Notes under the pieces: generated by a model
What the model was told of the DNA's origin: nothing
The model's input: the letters and a program-made list of their open reading frames with translations, nothing else
Database searches by the model: none
From: Ruminococcus sp.
GTDB taxonomy: Bacteria > Bacillota > Clostridia > Oscillospirales > Acutalibacteraceae
Length of the DNA: 10,735 nucleotides
Direction: 5' to 3'
Assembly: GCA_017380355.1 (NCBI GenBank)
Contig: JAFOED010000157.1
Location: 1 to 10,735 of the forward strand
Part shown: positions 1 through 6,209 of the stretch, one piece after another
Numbering within the stretch: position 1 is the stretch's first letter
How the letters are laid out: every line of letters starts with the position of its first letter
Program-made: the position numbers and the translations under genes

Positions 1-22
1 AAATAAGCCAAAAATAAAAAAC

Positions 23-75
23 AAGCGTCGCAGTTTGAGGACATAAACGTATAGTGCCCCTTATGTGTACCGCTT
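23..75 (+). terminator. Degenerate copy of the window's hairpin-terminator repeat
   Basis: The left part closely matches the left arm of the intact repeats at 1001 and 1894 (AAGCGTCGCAGTTTGAGG against AAGCGTTGCAGTTTGGG). The expected right arm CTGCAACGCTT is missing. What remains pairable is AAGCG (23-27) with CGCTT (71-75), and inside it ACATAA (41-46) with TTATGT (61-66), followed by a short T run. It is probably the terminator of a plus-strand gene whose end lies left of the window, with a right half that has diverged or been replaced. The rest of 1-120 shows no gene. Confidence 0.5.
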
Positions 76-120
76 TTTCTATAAAATTTCATATCTGCTC
101 TTGAGATTTCAGCATAAACA

Positions 121-150
121 TTGACACTTGTAGGTTATTAAGGCTACAAT
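121..150 (+). promoter_or_regulatory. Sigma-A-like promoter of the RNA methyltransferase gene
   Basis: A perfect -35 hexamer TTGACA (121-126) is followed by an 18-bp spacer and TACAAT (145-150), one mismatch from the -10 consensus. Transcription would start near 157, leaving a leader of about 20 nt before the preferred start codon at 178. No operator-like dyad is visible, which fits a constitutive housekeeping gene. Confidence 0.75.
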
Positions 151-177
151 ATACACATCAACACTATGGAGAACGGC

Positions 178-996
178 ATGAATAAAATTATCGAAATAAC
201 AGATTTTAATGCACCTGAGCTCGACGTGTATGCACGACTAACCGAAGCTCAGTTACTCAACAAAGAATTCCCTGAAAAAGGTTTATTTATCGCAGAAAGC
301 CCAAAGGTGATAGAGCGTGCTCTTGATGCAGGATACGAGCCTGTTTCATGTCTTATAGAGAAAAGGCATATTGATGGCGAAGGCAGAGATATTTTAAAAA
401 GAATGAAAGACATTCCTGTTTTTTGTGCAGAGTTTGATATTCTTACTCAGCTTACAGGCTTTAAGCTAACGAGAGGTATGCTGTGTGCTATGAAGCGAAA
501 GCCACTGTTAAAAGCAAATGAGCTGTGCAAAAACAAAAGCAGAATAGTAGTTCTCGATAAGGTTATGAATCCCACAAACGTTGGCGCAATAATCCGAAGT
601 GCCGCAGCGCTTGGTATGGACGCAGTGTTACTCACAAAAGGTTGCTCCAACCCACTTTACAGACGCGCTGCAAGAGTCAGTATGGGTACAGTTTTCCAGA
701 TTGACTGGACCTTTTTGGAAAGTGATAATCTCGACGAAATCAAGGTTCTGGGGTATAAAACTGTAGCTATGGCTCTTAAAGATAATTCTCTTTCTATAAG
801 CGATTCACGGCTAAAAAAAGAAGAAAAACTCGCTGTTGTTATGGGCACAGAAGGTGACGGACTTTCTGACACCACCATAAAAGAATGTGACTACACCGTA
901 AAAATCCCGATGTATCACGGTGTTGATTCATTAAACGTAGCCGCCGCTTCCGCAGTAGCATTCTACGAGCTTTCCAATAAACAATACAACAACTAA
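178..996 (+). CDS. TrmH/SpoU-family RNA 2'-O-ribose methyltransferase
   Basis: This is a predicted S-adenosylmethionine-dependent enzyme that methylates a ribose 2'-OH in rRNA or tRNA. The three SPOUT motifs are present in order: NPTNVGAIIRSA near residues 131-142, with the catalytic-type Arg140; VMGTEGDGLS near 221-230, with Glu225; and KIPMYHGVDSLNVAAASAV near 242-260, with Asn253. The first 110 or so residues form the usual N-terminal RNA-binding extension (E40-SPKVIERAL region). The length of 272 residues is normal for two-domain family members. I prefer ATG 178 over the in-frame ATG at 166, because a GGAG (168-171) sits 6 nt upstream of 178, whereas nothing resembling a ribosome site precedes 166. 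It is a single gene with its own promoter, ending in a hairpin terminator 7 nt after the stop. The exact RNA target cannot be read from sequence. Confidence 0.92.
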   Translation: MNKIIEITDFNAPELDVYARLTEAQLLNKEFPEKGLFIAESPKVIERALDAGYEPVSCLIEKRHIDGEGRDILKRMKDIPVFCAEFDILTQLTGFKLTRGMLCAMKRKPLLKANELCKNKSRIVVLDKVMNPTNVGAIIRSAAALGMDAVLLTKGCSNPLYRRAARVSMGTVFQIDWTFLESDNLDEIKVLGYKTVAMALKDNSLSISDSRLKKEEKLAVVMGTEGDGLSDTTIKECDYTVKIPMYHGVDSLNVAAASAVAFYELSNKQYNN

Positions 997-1002
997 AAAA
1001 AC

Positions 1003-1041
1003 AAGCGTTGCAGTTTGGGCTATCCTTCTGCAACGCTTTTT
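1003..1041 (+). terminator. Intrinsic terminator, repeat copy 1
   Basis: A perfect 11-bp stem AAGCGTTGCAG (1003-1013) pairs with CTGCAACGCTT (1028-1038), leading into TTTTT. The loop carries TTTGGG...TCC, giving a short inner GG/CC pairing. It begins 7 nt after the methyltransferase stop and terminates that gene. The loop-side sequence TTTGGG is shared with the copies at 1896 and 3789, so the similarity goes beyond what a terminator needs. Confidence 0.88.
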
Positions 1042-1074
1042 AATGCTTTTATCTTTTAGGTTATGGTGAGATAA

Positions 1075-1103
1075 TTGTGTTATTTCGGTATTTTTGATAT
1101 AAT
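1075..1103 (+). promoter_or_regulatory. Extended -10 promoter of the ZIP transporter gene
   Basis: TTGTGT (1075-1080) lies 17 bp upstream of a perfect TATAAT (1098-1103). The -10 is preceded by TGA, giving a TGnTATAAT extended -10. A strong ribosome site AGGGAGG (1122-1128) follows, 5 nt before ATG 1134. I see no dyad resembling a Zur or Fur operator. Confidence 0.65.
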
Positions 1104-1133
1104 ATATAGTAAACTAACCAAAGGGAGGTTTGT

Positions 1134-1886
1134 ATGGTTGAAGTTTTACTAACAGCAATCGGCGTAGGGACTGCTACGGTGTTCGGTTCTTTACTGGGAT
1201 TTACTTTTAAAAACATTTCACATAAATTTTCTGATATTGTTCTTTCTTTTGCCGCAGGAGTTATGCTGTCAGCGTCAATTTTGGGGCTGATATTACCTTC
1301 ACTAGAGTATGGTGGAAAATACGGTATTCTTATAACTATAACTGGTGTTTTTGTTGGTGCAATATGTCTTAATCTGATAGATAAACTTGTTCCGCATCTA
1401 CACAGACTCACAGGAATAAATACAGAATATCAACCCGATTCGCAATCAAACAAAGTGTTGTTATTTGTTATCGCTATTGCTATTCACAATCTTCCTGAAG
1501 GTATTGCAGCAGGTGTGGGCTTCGGCTCGGGAGACATATCCAGAGCGCTTATTATAGCTGGCGGAATAGCTCTGCAAAACATTCCTGAGGGTATGGTTAT
1601 AATAGCACCTATGCTGTCAGCAGGAATCAAACCGTGGAGAACTTTTTTGATTGCTTCTGTTACAGGTTTTGTAGAAGTTATCGGCACACTAATCGGATAT
1701 TTTGCGGTCAGCATTTCTACCGCAATACTTCCGTTTGCTCTGAGTTTTGCGGGTGGCACAATGCTTTATATCATCAGCGACGAAATGATCCCTGAAACCC
1801 ATGCTCATGGTAACGAAAGAGCTTCTACTTATGCCCTGCTTATTGGATTTTGTTTAATGCTTTTAACAGATACTATCTTCAGTTGA
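1134..1886 (+). CDS. ZIP-family divalent metal transporter
   Basis: This integral membrane protein should move zinc or a related divalent cation into the cytoplasm without ATP. About eight helices are visible in 250 residues. The diagnostic metal-site motifs are in the fourth and fifth helices: HNLPEG at residues 118-123 and QNIPEG at 148-153, with Glu181 in the next helix. A Gln in place of the second motif's His is known in some bacterial ZIPs, so metal selectivity (Zn, Cd, Fe, Mn) cannot be fixed. The cytoplasmic loop at about 90-106 is short and has only His87 and His89 near its start; a second His cluster, HAH, lies at 223-225. The N terminus (MVEVLLTAIGVG) and length match the GufA/ZupT-like bacterial branch. 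The gene stands alone, with its own extended -10 promoter and a shared terminator after it. Confidence 0.92.
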   Translation: MVEVLLTAIGVGTATVFGSLLGFTFKNISHKFSDIVLSFAAGVMLSASILGLILPSLEYGGKYGILITITGVFVGAICLNLIDKLVPHLHRLTGINTEYQPDSQSNKVLLFVIAIAIHNLPEGIAAGVGFGSGDISRALIIAGGIALQNIPEGMVIIAPMLSAGIKPWRTFLIASVTGFVEVIGTLIGYFAVSISTAILPFALSFAGGTMLYIISDEMIPETHAHGNERASTYALLIGFCLMLLTDTIFS

Positions 1887-1895
1887 ATAAAAAAT

Positions 1896-1935
1896 AAGCG
1901 TTGCAGTTTGGGACACTCCCTGTTGCAACGCTTTT
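1896..1935. terminator. Bidirectional intrinsic terminator, repeat copy 2
   Basis: The outer stem AAGCGTTGCA (1896-1905) pairs with TGCAACGCTT (1924-1933), with a further G-U pair. After a TTT bulge, an inner stem GGGA (1910-1913) pairs with TCCC (1917-1920). The plus strand exits into TTTTT and the minus strand into ATTTTTT. It sits between the convergent ZIP gene (stop at 1886) and the ABC-2 permease (stop at 1948), so one hairpin can end both transcripts. The repeat's own orientation (GTTTGGG arm first) is plus, matching the ZIP gene. Confidence 0.87.
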
Positions 1936-1947
1936 TGTTTTACTTTT

Positions 1948-2718
1948 TTATATATGTTTTTTGTTAAAAATCGGGATACTGAGCACGAGTGATAAAACCG
2001 AAATACCACCAGCGATTAAAAGAGCAGGTACATAGTAGCTTACCTCTTCAAGCGCGTAGATAAGAGAATTTACATTCATAAGGAGTGTAGGCATAAATCT
2101 GTCGATTTTTGGGAGCATACCTACTAAGTACGACGCAAAAACCACGCCACCTGTACCAGCTAACACAACGATATTAGTCTTAGCTATTACAGAGAAGAGT
2201 ACGCAAAGACATAAAATCATCAAACCAAATGCCCACCAGCACACAGCGGAAAAAGTAAGATTTTCTGCAACTGAGTTATCCCAGATGATGTCATTCATCA
2301 GATATACTAAACCGTAATACATAAAAAACTCAGCAGTCCAGAGTGTAATCATCACAAAAGCTTTTGACAAAAGCACTGTGTGTCTTTTTAAGCCTTTTGT
2401 GAGAGCGAGCACGAGTGTGCCTTTCTGGTACTCTTTTGTGAAGATGTTGCTTTCTAAAAGTACAAAAACAATAAGTGCAATCGGCGCATTTTTAAAAAAC
2501 TGCATCCACGAATCCATAGCGCTAACTTCACTCACGGTGATTTCCATTCCGCCCTGAGACATTGACTCGGAGAGCATCTCGATAATTACTGGGGTGAATT
2601 TTGCGACAAGTGGACTCATCACAGCTAAAAGAATGAACACACCTGTCAGAATAAAAATTTTAGCACAACGGAAATGCTCCATATATTCTTTTTTTGTAAA
2701 GTTTATAAATGACTTCAT
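1948..2718 (-). CDS. ABC-2 type transporter permease
   Basis: This is the predicted membrane subunit of an ABC transporter, pairing with the ATPase encoded just upstream. The 256 residues show about six hydrophobic segments (near 20-41, 76-93, 116-140, 155-178, 182-203 and 229-250), the layout of the ABC-2 superfamily. The cytoplasmic stretch NIFTKEYQKGTLVLALTKG (91-109) is the E-x-x-x-GT feature typical of the NatB/BcrB-like branch. A soluble loop at about 42-75 follows the first helix, as usual. The start ATG overlaps the ATPase stop in an ATGA arrangement, so translation is probably coupled. Substrate is not evident; relatives include sodium, bacitracin and lantibiotic exporters. It ends toward the bidirectional terminator at 1896-1935. 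Confidence 0.85.
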   Translation of the reverse strand: MKSFINFTKKEYMEHFRCAKIFILTGVFILLAVMSPLVAKFTPVIIEMLSESMSQGGMEITVSEVSAMDSWMQFFKNAPIALIVFVLLESNIFTKEYQKGTLVLALTKGLKRHTVLLSKAFVMITLWTAEFFMYYGLVYLMNDIIWDNSVAENLTFSAVCWWAFGLMILCLCVLFSVIAKTNIVVLAGTGGVVFASYLVGMLPKIDRFMPTLLMNVNSLIYALEEVSYYVPALLIAGGISVLSLVLSIPIFNKKHI

Positions 2719-3614
2719 TTCTGTACAACCTCCATAAACATAGATTCAAGTGTCGGCTCTACCCTTTCGATTTTAAGTACAGGAAGCTTGTTAGTAGTGA
2801 TAAAATGCATCACATCATAAAAATCGTGCTGATTTTCTTTGAACGTAAGCGTAGTGCGTCCTGTCAGCTGTAAGTGAGGGAAAGAAGATTTGAGAATTGC
2901 GACTTCTTTTTCTGTTTCGGTTTCAATAATGTACTCGTCAGTTCTGTAAGTCGATTTTATCTCACCGAGTTTACCCTGAATTACTACTCTACCTTCGTTT
3001 AAAAACGCAATATCGGTACAGATTCGCTCTACATCGGAAAGGATGTGAGTAGAAAAAAGAACTGTGGTTTCGTCTTTTACTGCTAAAAGTATATCCAGGA
3101 TTTCTTTTCGACCGACCGGGTCGAGTGCGGACGTCGGTTCATCACAGATAAGAAGCTTAGGTTTATTAAGTAACGCCTGCGCAATACCTAAACGCTGTTT
3201 CATACCGCGTGAAAAGCCTTTTATGCGGTGCTTCTCATCTTTTAGTCCGACGAGTTCTAAAAGCTCTTCGCTTCTCTTTTTGGTTTCCTCTTTAGAAAGC
3301 CCGGTTATGTCGCCACAGAAACGCAGGTACTCAGACGCGTTCATAAAAGAATAGTACTCAGGAACGTCAGGAAGGTATCCTATATATCTATTAGTAGACG
3401 TCTGTCCAAAAACGACCTTTTTGCCTGCGACAGTAATCTCACCTTCGTCAGGCTTCATAAGTCCGAGCACGGTTTTCATGGTAGTTGTTTTTCCCGCACC
3501 GTTTTTTCCGATGAAGCCGAAAATACTTTTCTCAGGAACACAGAGGTCAAGTCCTTTAAGAACCTCTTTGTCTTTGAAATTCTTTTTTAAATTTTTAATT
3601 GTAAGCATATCCAT
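2715..3614 (-). CDS. ABC-2 transporter ATP-binding protein
   Basis: This is the ATPase subunit driving the adjoining ABC-2 permease. With the start used here (299 residues) it has Walker A GKNGAGKTT at 36-44, the signature FSRGMKQR at 134-141, Walker B LLICDEP at 154-160 with catalytic Glu159, and the switch His190 in FSTHILSD. SRGM in place of SGGQ is usual in the NatA/BcrA/CcmA-like branch. About 80 residues after the nucleotide domain form the C-terminal extension common in this group, ending in EPTLESMFMEVV. I chose ATG 3614 because AAAAGGAG (3630-3623) lies 8 nt upstream. A TTG start at 3644 would add ten residues but would place the ribosome site inside the gene. It is the first gene of a two-gene operon. 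No GntR-family repressor gene, often seen with such pairs, lies in the window. Confidence 0.88.
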   Translation of the reverse strand: MDMLTIKNLKKNFKDKEVLKGLDLCVPEKSIFGFIGKNGAGKTTTMKTVLGLMKPDEGEITVAGKKVVFGQTSTNRYIGYLPDVPEYYSFMNASEYLRFCGDITGLSKEETKKRSEELLELVGLKDEKHRIKGFSRGMKQRLGIAQALLNKPKLLICDEPTSALDPVGRKEILDILLAVKDETTVLFSTHILSDVERICTDIAFLNEGRVVIQGKLGEIKSTYRTDEYIIETETEKEVAILKSSFPHLQLTGRTTLTFKENQHDFYDVMHFITTNKLPVLKIERVEPTLESMFMEVVQK

Positions 3615-3637
3615 AATGTATACTCCTTTTGGATTTT

Positions 3638-3668
3638 GGAGCAAGTCTGAAAATCGTGTTTTTGCTCC
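3638..3668 (-). promoter_or_regulatory. Leader hairpin before the ABC-2 operon ribosome site
   Basis: GGAGCAA (minus 3668-3662) and TTGCTCC (3644-3638) form a perfect 7-bp stem with a 17-nt loop. It ends 8 nt before the AAAAGGAG used by the ATPase gene. The 5' arm itself contains AAGGAG (3670-3665), a second ribosome-site-like string with no start codon after it. The hairpin lacks a T run, so it is not a terminator. It may affect translation or mRNA stability, but this is inferred only from position and pairing. Confidence 0.4.
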
Positions 3669-3681
3669 TTACAAACGCTAA

Positions 3682-3710
3682 TTTACACTATTACGCAGCG
3701 TCACAAGCAA
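3682..3710 (-). promoter_or_regulatory. Weak candidate promoter of the ABC-2 operon
   Basis: On the minus strand TTGCTT (3710-3705) is followed by a 17-bp spacer and TGTAAA (3687-3682), matching consensus at 3 of 6 and 4 of 6 positions. An imperfect dyad overlaps it: ACGC...TAAT and ATTA-GCGT within 3703-3675. An alternative is TTGAAA (minus 3734-3729) with TATTGC 17 bp downstream. The gap 3615-3788 must hold a promoter, but neither candidate is strong, which suggests activator dependence or a non-standard site. I see no small gene in the gap. Confidence 0.3.
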
Positions 3711-3788
3711 TACCTTACGCAGGGGGATTTTTCAAAAAATCGCTTAAAATCCGCGTTTTTTACGATTTTGCTGTAAAAAGCATAAAAC

Positions 3789-3826
3789 AAGCGTTGCAGA
3801 AAGGGTATCCCCAAACTGCAACGCTT
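3789..3826 (-). terminator. Intrinsic terminator, repeat copy 3 (inverted)
   Basis: A perfect 11-bp outer stem (AAGCGTTGCAG at 3789-3799 with CTGCAACGCTT at 3816-3826) encloses AAA bulges and an inner GGG/CCC stem with a TAT-containing tip. Read on the minus strand, the copy starts AAGCGTTGCAGTTTGGGG, the same order as the plus-strand copies at 1003 and 1896, so this copy is inverted. It lies 22 bp after the stop of the minus-strand radical SAM gene and faces the right way to end that operon. The minus strand exits into TTGTTTT. Confidence 0.85.
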
Positions 3827-3847
3827 TTTTATAGTAAATCGAACACT

Positions 3848-4453
3848 TTATTTTGAATATGGTCTCACGCGAAATGTCGCACCTACTGACTCACATATTT
3901 CACGACACTTCTCCTGATCTTCTTTCGATGTGACAGTATCAACGACGGTCATCATAACAGATGACACATACTGTGTACATTCCTTTGTGAATTTAAGCAT
4001 AGCGTCGTAAGACTCTATACCGAACTTTGGTTTTACAACCTCGAGGTAATCCTCTTTATTAGTAGCATTCAGACTGATAGAAACCTCATCGATAATACCC
4101 TTTAAATCAGGGGCTGTGGATTTATTCCATATAAGGTCAGCAAGTCCGTTTGTATTGATGCGGATTCTGATGTTACTTTTTGACTTAATATACTTTGCAA
4201 CCTCAAGTATGTCATAAAGGCGCTCGGTCGGCTCGCCGTAACCACAAAAAATAATTTCATCGTATATTGTCAGATCCCATGTATCTATACTATCGCAAAC
4301 CTCTTGTACAGTAGGCTCTCTGTCAAGCCACAGCGAATCCGAATCAAAAACGTAGTCCTTATTCTGGCGCAAACAAAATGTGCACGCACAAGGACAGCGG
4401 TTAGTCATATTTACGTATATTCCTTTATTCGCAGCATATGTAATTGTCATCAT
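3848..4453 (-). CDS. Small radical SAM protein, TatD-associated type
   Basis: This is a predicted radical S-adenosylmethionine enzyme of unknown substrate. The [4Fe-4S] site is visible as CPCACTFC at residues 20-27, with Cys20, Cys24 and Cys27 giving CxxxCxxC. The SAM-contacting GYGEPTE lies at 71-77, and strands with RINTNG (98-103) and VSISLNA (124-130) follow as in the radical SAM barrel. At 201 residues it is a minimal partial barrel with no SPASM or other auxiliary cluster domain. The N terminus (ITYAANKGIYVNMTNRC) resembles the family annotated as TatD-associated radical SAM proteins, but no tatD gene is present here. I chose ATG 4453, which shares its A with the preceding gene's TGA. 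A GGGGG ribosome site (4467-4463) lies 9 nt upstream, and an ATG at 4450 is also possible. It is last in the operon, right after the S component. Confidence 0.85.
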   Translation of the reverse strand: MMTITYAANKGIYVNMTNRCPCACTFCLRQNKDYVFDSDSLWLDREPTVQEVCDSIDTWDLTIYDEIIFCGYGEPTERLYDILEVAKYIKSKSNIRIRINTNGLADLIWNKSTAPDLKGIIDEVSISLNATNKEDYLEVVKPKFGIESYDAMLKFTKECTQYVSSVMMTVVDTVTSKEDQEKCREICESVGATFRVRPYSK

Positions 4454-4962
4454 CAAAGTTTACCCCCGTTAATTTTTGATTTCACCTTCATTTTATCGAT
4501 AGCAATTCCTAAAACAATAAAAACAACAGAACTGGCTAGTGACTGTGTGATTGATGCAGGTATTCCCGCAAGTGGTGAAACGAAATTGCTGTATATCAGG
4601 GCTTCGTAAAGATAATATCCGCCAGCACACAAAACAGTAGCAGGAAAAAGAGCTAAAGAATTTCGGACGTTTATTACATTTTCTTTTTTACTCGTAAACA
4701 AAAAAACTGTCAGCGATTTGATAATAACAGAGCCAGGAGCCCATATAGCAAAACCGGTAAGACAATCCGCCAGAAAAGCACCGCCCGCACCAACAGCTAT
4801 AGCGTACGGCCACGGTAATAAACATGCCACCAGATAAATCAATCCATCGCCAACATGGATATATCCGTTATTTGTCGGAATATGAAGATATGCCGTAACA
4901 ACAAAAACCAAAGCGATGAAAACGCCTGATATACATAAATATTTTAATTTCTCATTTTTCAT
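4453..4962 (-). CDS. ECF-type transporter S component-like membrane protein
   Basis: This small hydrophobic protein of 169 residues has about six membrane segments (near 8-26, 38-52, 53-72, 78-90, 102-121 and 137-155). The sequence VGDGLIYLVACLLPWPYA (38-55), followed by GAGGAFLADCLTGFAIWAPG (58-77), is characteristic of substrate-binding S components of energy-coupling factor importers. From memory it resembles the uncharacterised TIGR04002-type group rather than RibU, ThiT or BioY. The substrate, perhaps a vitamin or modified base, is unknown. No ECF ATPase or T component is in the window, so it would need a shared module encoded elsewhere. The start has GAGGTG (4975-4970) 7 nt upstream. 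It begins 28 bp after the histidine kinase stop with no terminator between, and its TGA stop overlaps the radical SAM start, which argues that these two products work together. Confidence 0.75.
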   Translation of the reverse strand: MKNEKLKYLCISGVFIALVFVVTAYLHIPTNNGYIHVGDGLIYLVACLLPWPYAIAVGAGGAFLADCLTGFAIWAPGSVIIKSLTVFLFTSKKENVINVRNSLALFPATVLCAGGYYLYEALIYSNFVSPLAGIPASITQSLASSVVFIVLGIAIDKMKVKSKINGGKL

Positions 4963-4990
4963 GTCTTATCACCTCGTTATTCTTAACATA

Positions 4991-6208
4991 TTACTTCTTC
5001 TTACAAACTACTGACACGCTCATATAGTCGCCCTCTATATTAGCAAAAATATCTCCGCCCATTTTACGGCTTAACTGACGACAGATATATAGACCTAAGC
5101 CGTTACCTGACTTCGAACCGACGTTAGAACCTCTATAAAAGCTGTCAAAAATATGTACTACTTCACTTTCAGGCAGAGTACATCCGCTGTTTTTAACGGT
5201 TATAATCTTACAGTCTTCTTCATCGTCAAAGTGAATACTAATGGATTTTCCGTCGCCATATTTGATAGCGTTTTCCATAATATTCTGTAGCACTTCTACG
5301 AGTCTGTCAGCGTCACCTGCTAATATACACTCGCTGTATTTATCGATAGTAAATTCTGTATTTTCGAGCTTGTCCGAGTAGTATGCCTTTATGTTTTTTA
5401 TAACCTCTGACATATAAAACTCGCTGTTTTTTACGTCGAAAACGATTATATCCTCGGTCTGGTTTCGCATAATTTCAGCTACGTAACCCTCGATTTCATC
5501 AGCCTTAGCGTTAATACTTCCATACACCTCGCGCTGCTTTTCCTCGTCTTTATATATTCCACTCTGGAGAGCTTTTGCGTACAGCTTGATTGCTGAAAGC
5601 GGAGTTTTTATGTCGTGGGACAGTGACAAAAGCATTGTTTTCTTCTCTTTTTTCAGCTCTAGCTCTGCTTGTTTTGCTTCCTCGAGCTTTTCTCTGAGCA
5701 TATCAAGTCCCCATAAGAATTTTCCGAAATATCTGTTTTTATTCTCTTTGAGTGGAATTGTCAGATTTCCTTTTGCAAGCTCATAAGGGAGAGAAGTTAT
5801 CTTATCAAAAGGTTTTACGATATTATGACGTATGTAAAAAAGAACAGCTAACACTAAAAGAGAAACCACCGCAAGTGATATATTAAGATACAGCATTTCG
5901 TGTGTTTTCTCTGAAGATTCAAAGTACTCTATGCGATACAGCTCTCCGTTAATTTCTCTGATGACGTAGTTATTATCAGAAATGAAGAAATCCTCTTCAT
6001 CACCCTGTTTATAAATACCTGAAATGGTAGAATAGTTATCTTTGTCAGGGATTTCTCCTGAATTTTCTATCTCACGCGCTACACGGCTGATTTCAACATC
6101 ATGAATATCCGCTTCTTCTTTTGAAAAAAGAGGAGTGATATTAACAACGGCGAATATCACGAGTATCACAGAAAGAGTAAGAGCTATAATTTTATTGTAG
6201 CTTCTCAT
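4991..6208 (-). CDS. Sensor histidine kinase
   Basis: This membrane sensor autophosphorylates and passes phosphate to the response regulator encoded just upstream. The 405 residues show a first helix at 7-27, an extracytoplasmic sensor of about 78 residues (28-105) rich in acidic residues, a second helix at 106-126, a HAMP-like linker, and then a HisKA domain with SHDIKTP at 197-203 (phospho-accepting His198). The ATPase domain has an N box around NIMENAIKYG (309-318), an F-box-like HIFDSFYRG (352-360), and a G2 box GNGLGLYICRQ (368-378). The G1 position reads KNSGCTLPE (339-347), lacking the usual Asp of DxGxG. The start ATG lies 1 nt after the regulator stop, with GGGAGGAG inside the end of the regulator gene, so expression is coupled. 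The extracellular loop is larger than in the loop-poor BceS class, so direct ligand sensing is plausible. Confidence 0.92.
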   Translation of the reverse strand: MRSYNKIIALTLSVILVIFAVVNITPLFSKEEADIHDVEISRVAREIENSGEIPDKDNYSTISGIYKQGDEEDFFISDNNYVIREINGELYRIEYFESSEKTHEMLYLNISLAVVSLLVLAVLFYIRHNIVKPFDKITSLPYELAKGNLTIPLKENKNRYFGKFLWGLDMLREKLEEAKQAELELKKEKKTMLLSLSHDIKTPLSAIKLYAKALQSGIYKDEEKQREVYGSINAKADEIEGYVAEIMRNQTEDIIVFDVKNSEFYMSEVIKNIKAYYSDKLENTEFTIDKYSECILAGDADRLVEVLQNIMENAIKYGDGKSISIHFDDEEDCKIITVKNSGCTLPESEVVHIFDSFYRGSNVGSKSGNGLGLYICRQLSRKMGGDIFANIEGDYMSVSVVCKKK

Positions 6209-6209
6209 T

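Noticed and set aside
1..75. CRISPR-like or insertion-sequence repeat
   Set aside because: The repeat copies are widely spaced, lack regular spacers, target duplications or a transposase, and fit hairpin terminators.
166..180. Upstream ATG at 166 as the methyltransferase start
   Set aside because: ATG 178 has GGAG at 6 nt spacing, formed partly by the upstream ATG codon itself; 166 has no ribosome site.
3190..3215. Non-canonical ABC signature (SRGM instead of SGGQ) as a defect
   Set aside because: This form is normal in the NatA/BcrA/CcmA-like ATPase branch, and all other ATPase motifs are intact.
3615..3644. TTG start at 3644 for the ABC-2 ATPase
   Set aside because: It would put the strong AAAAGGAG inside the coding region, and the ten extra residues do not belong to the conserved ABC domain.
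3629..3856. Small plus-strand reading frame in the gap before the ABC-2 operon
   Set aside because: It has no ribosome site, runs through the terminator hairpin and into the radical SAM gene antisense, and its composition does not look like a protein.
4963..5060. Separate promoter for the S-component gene
   Set aside because: Only a weak TAATAT at the kinase stop was seen, with a poor -35 (TGTCAG) at 17 bp. It is too weak to list as a feature, although it cannot be excluded.
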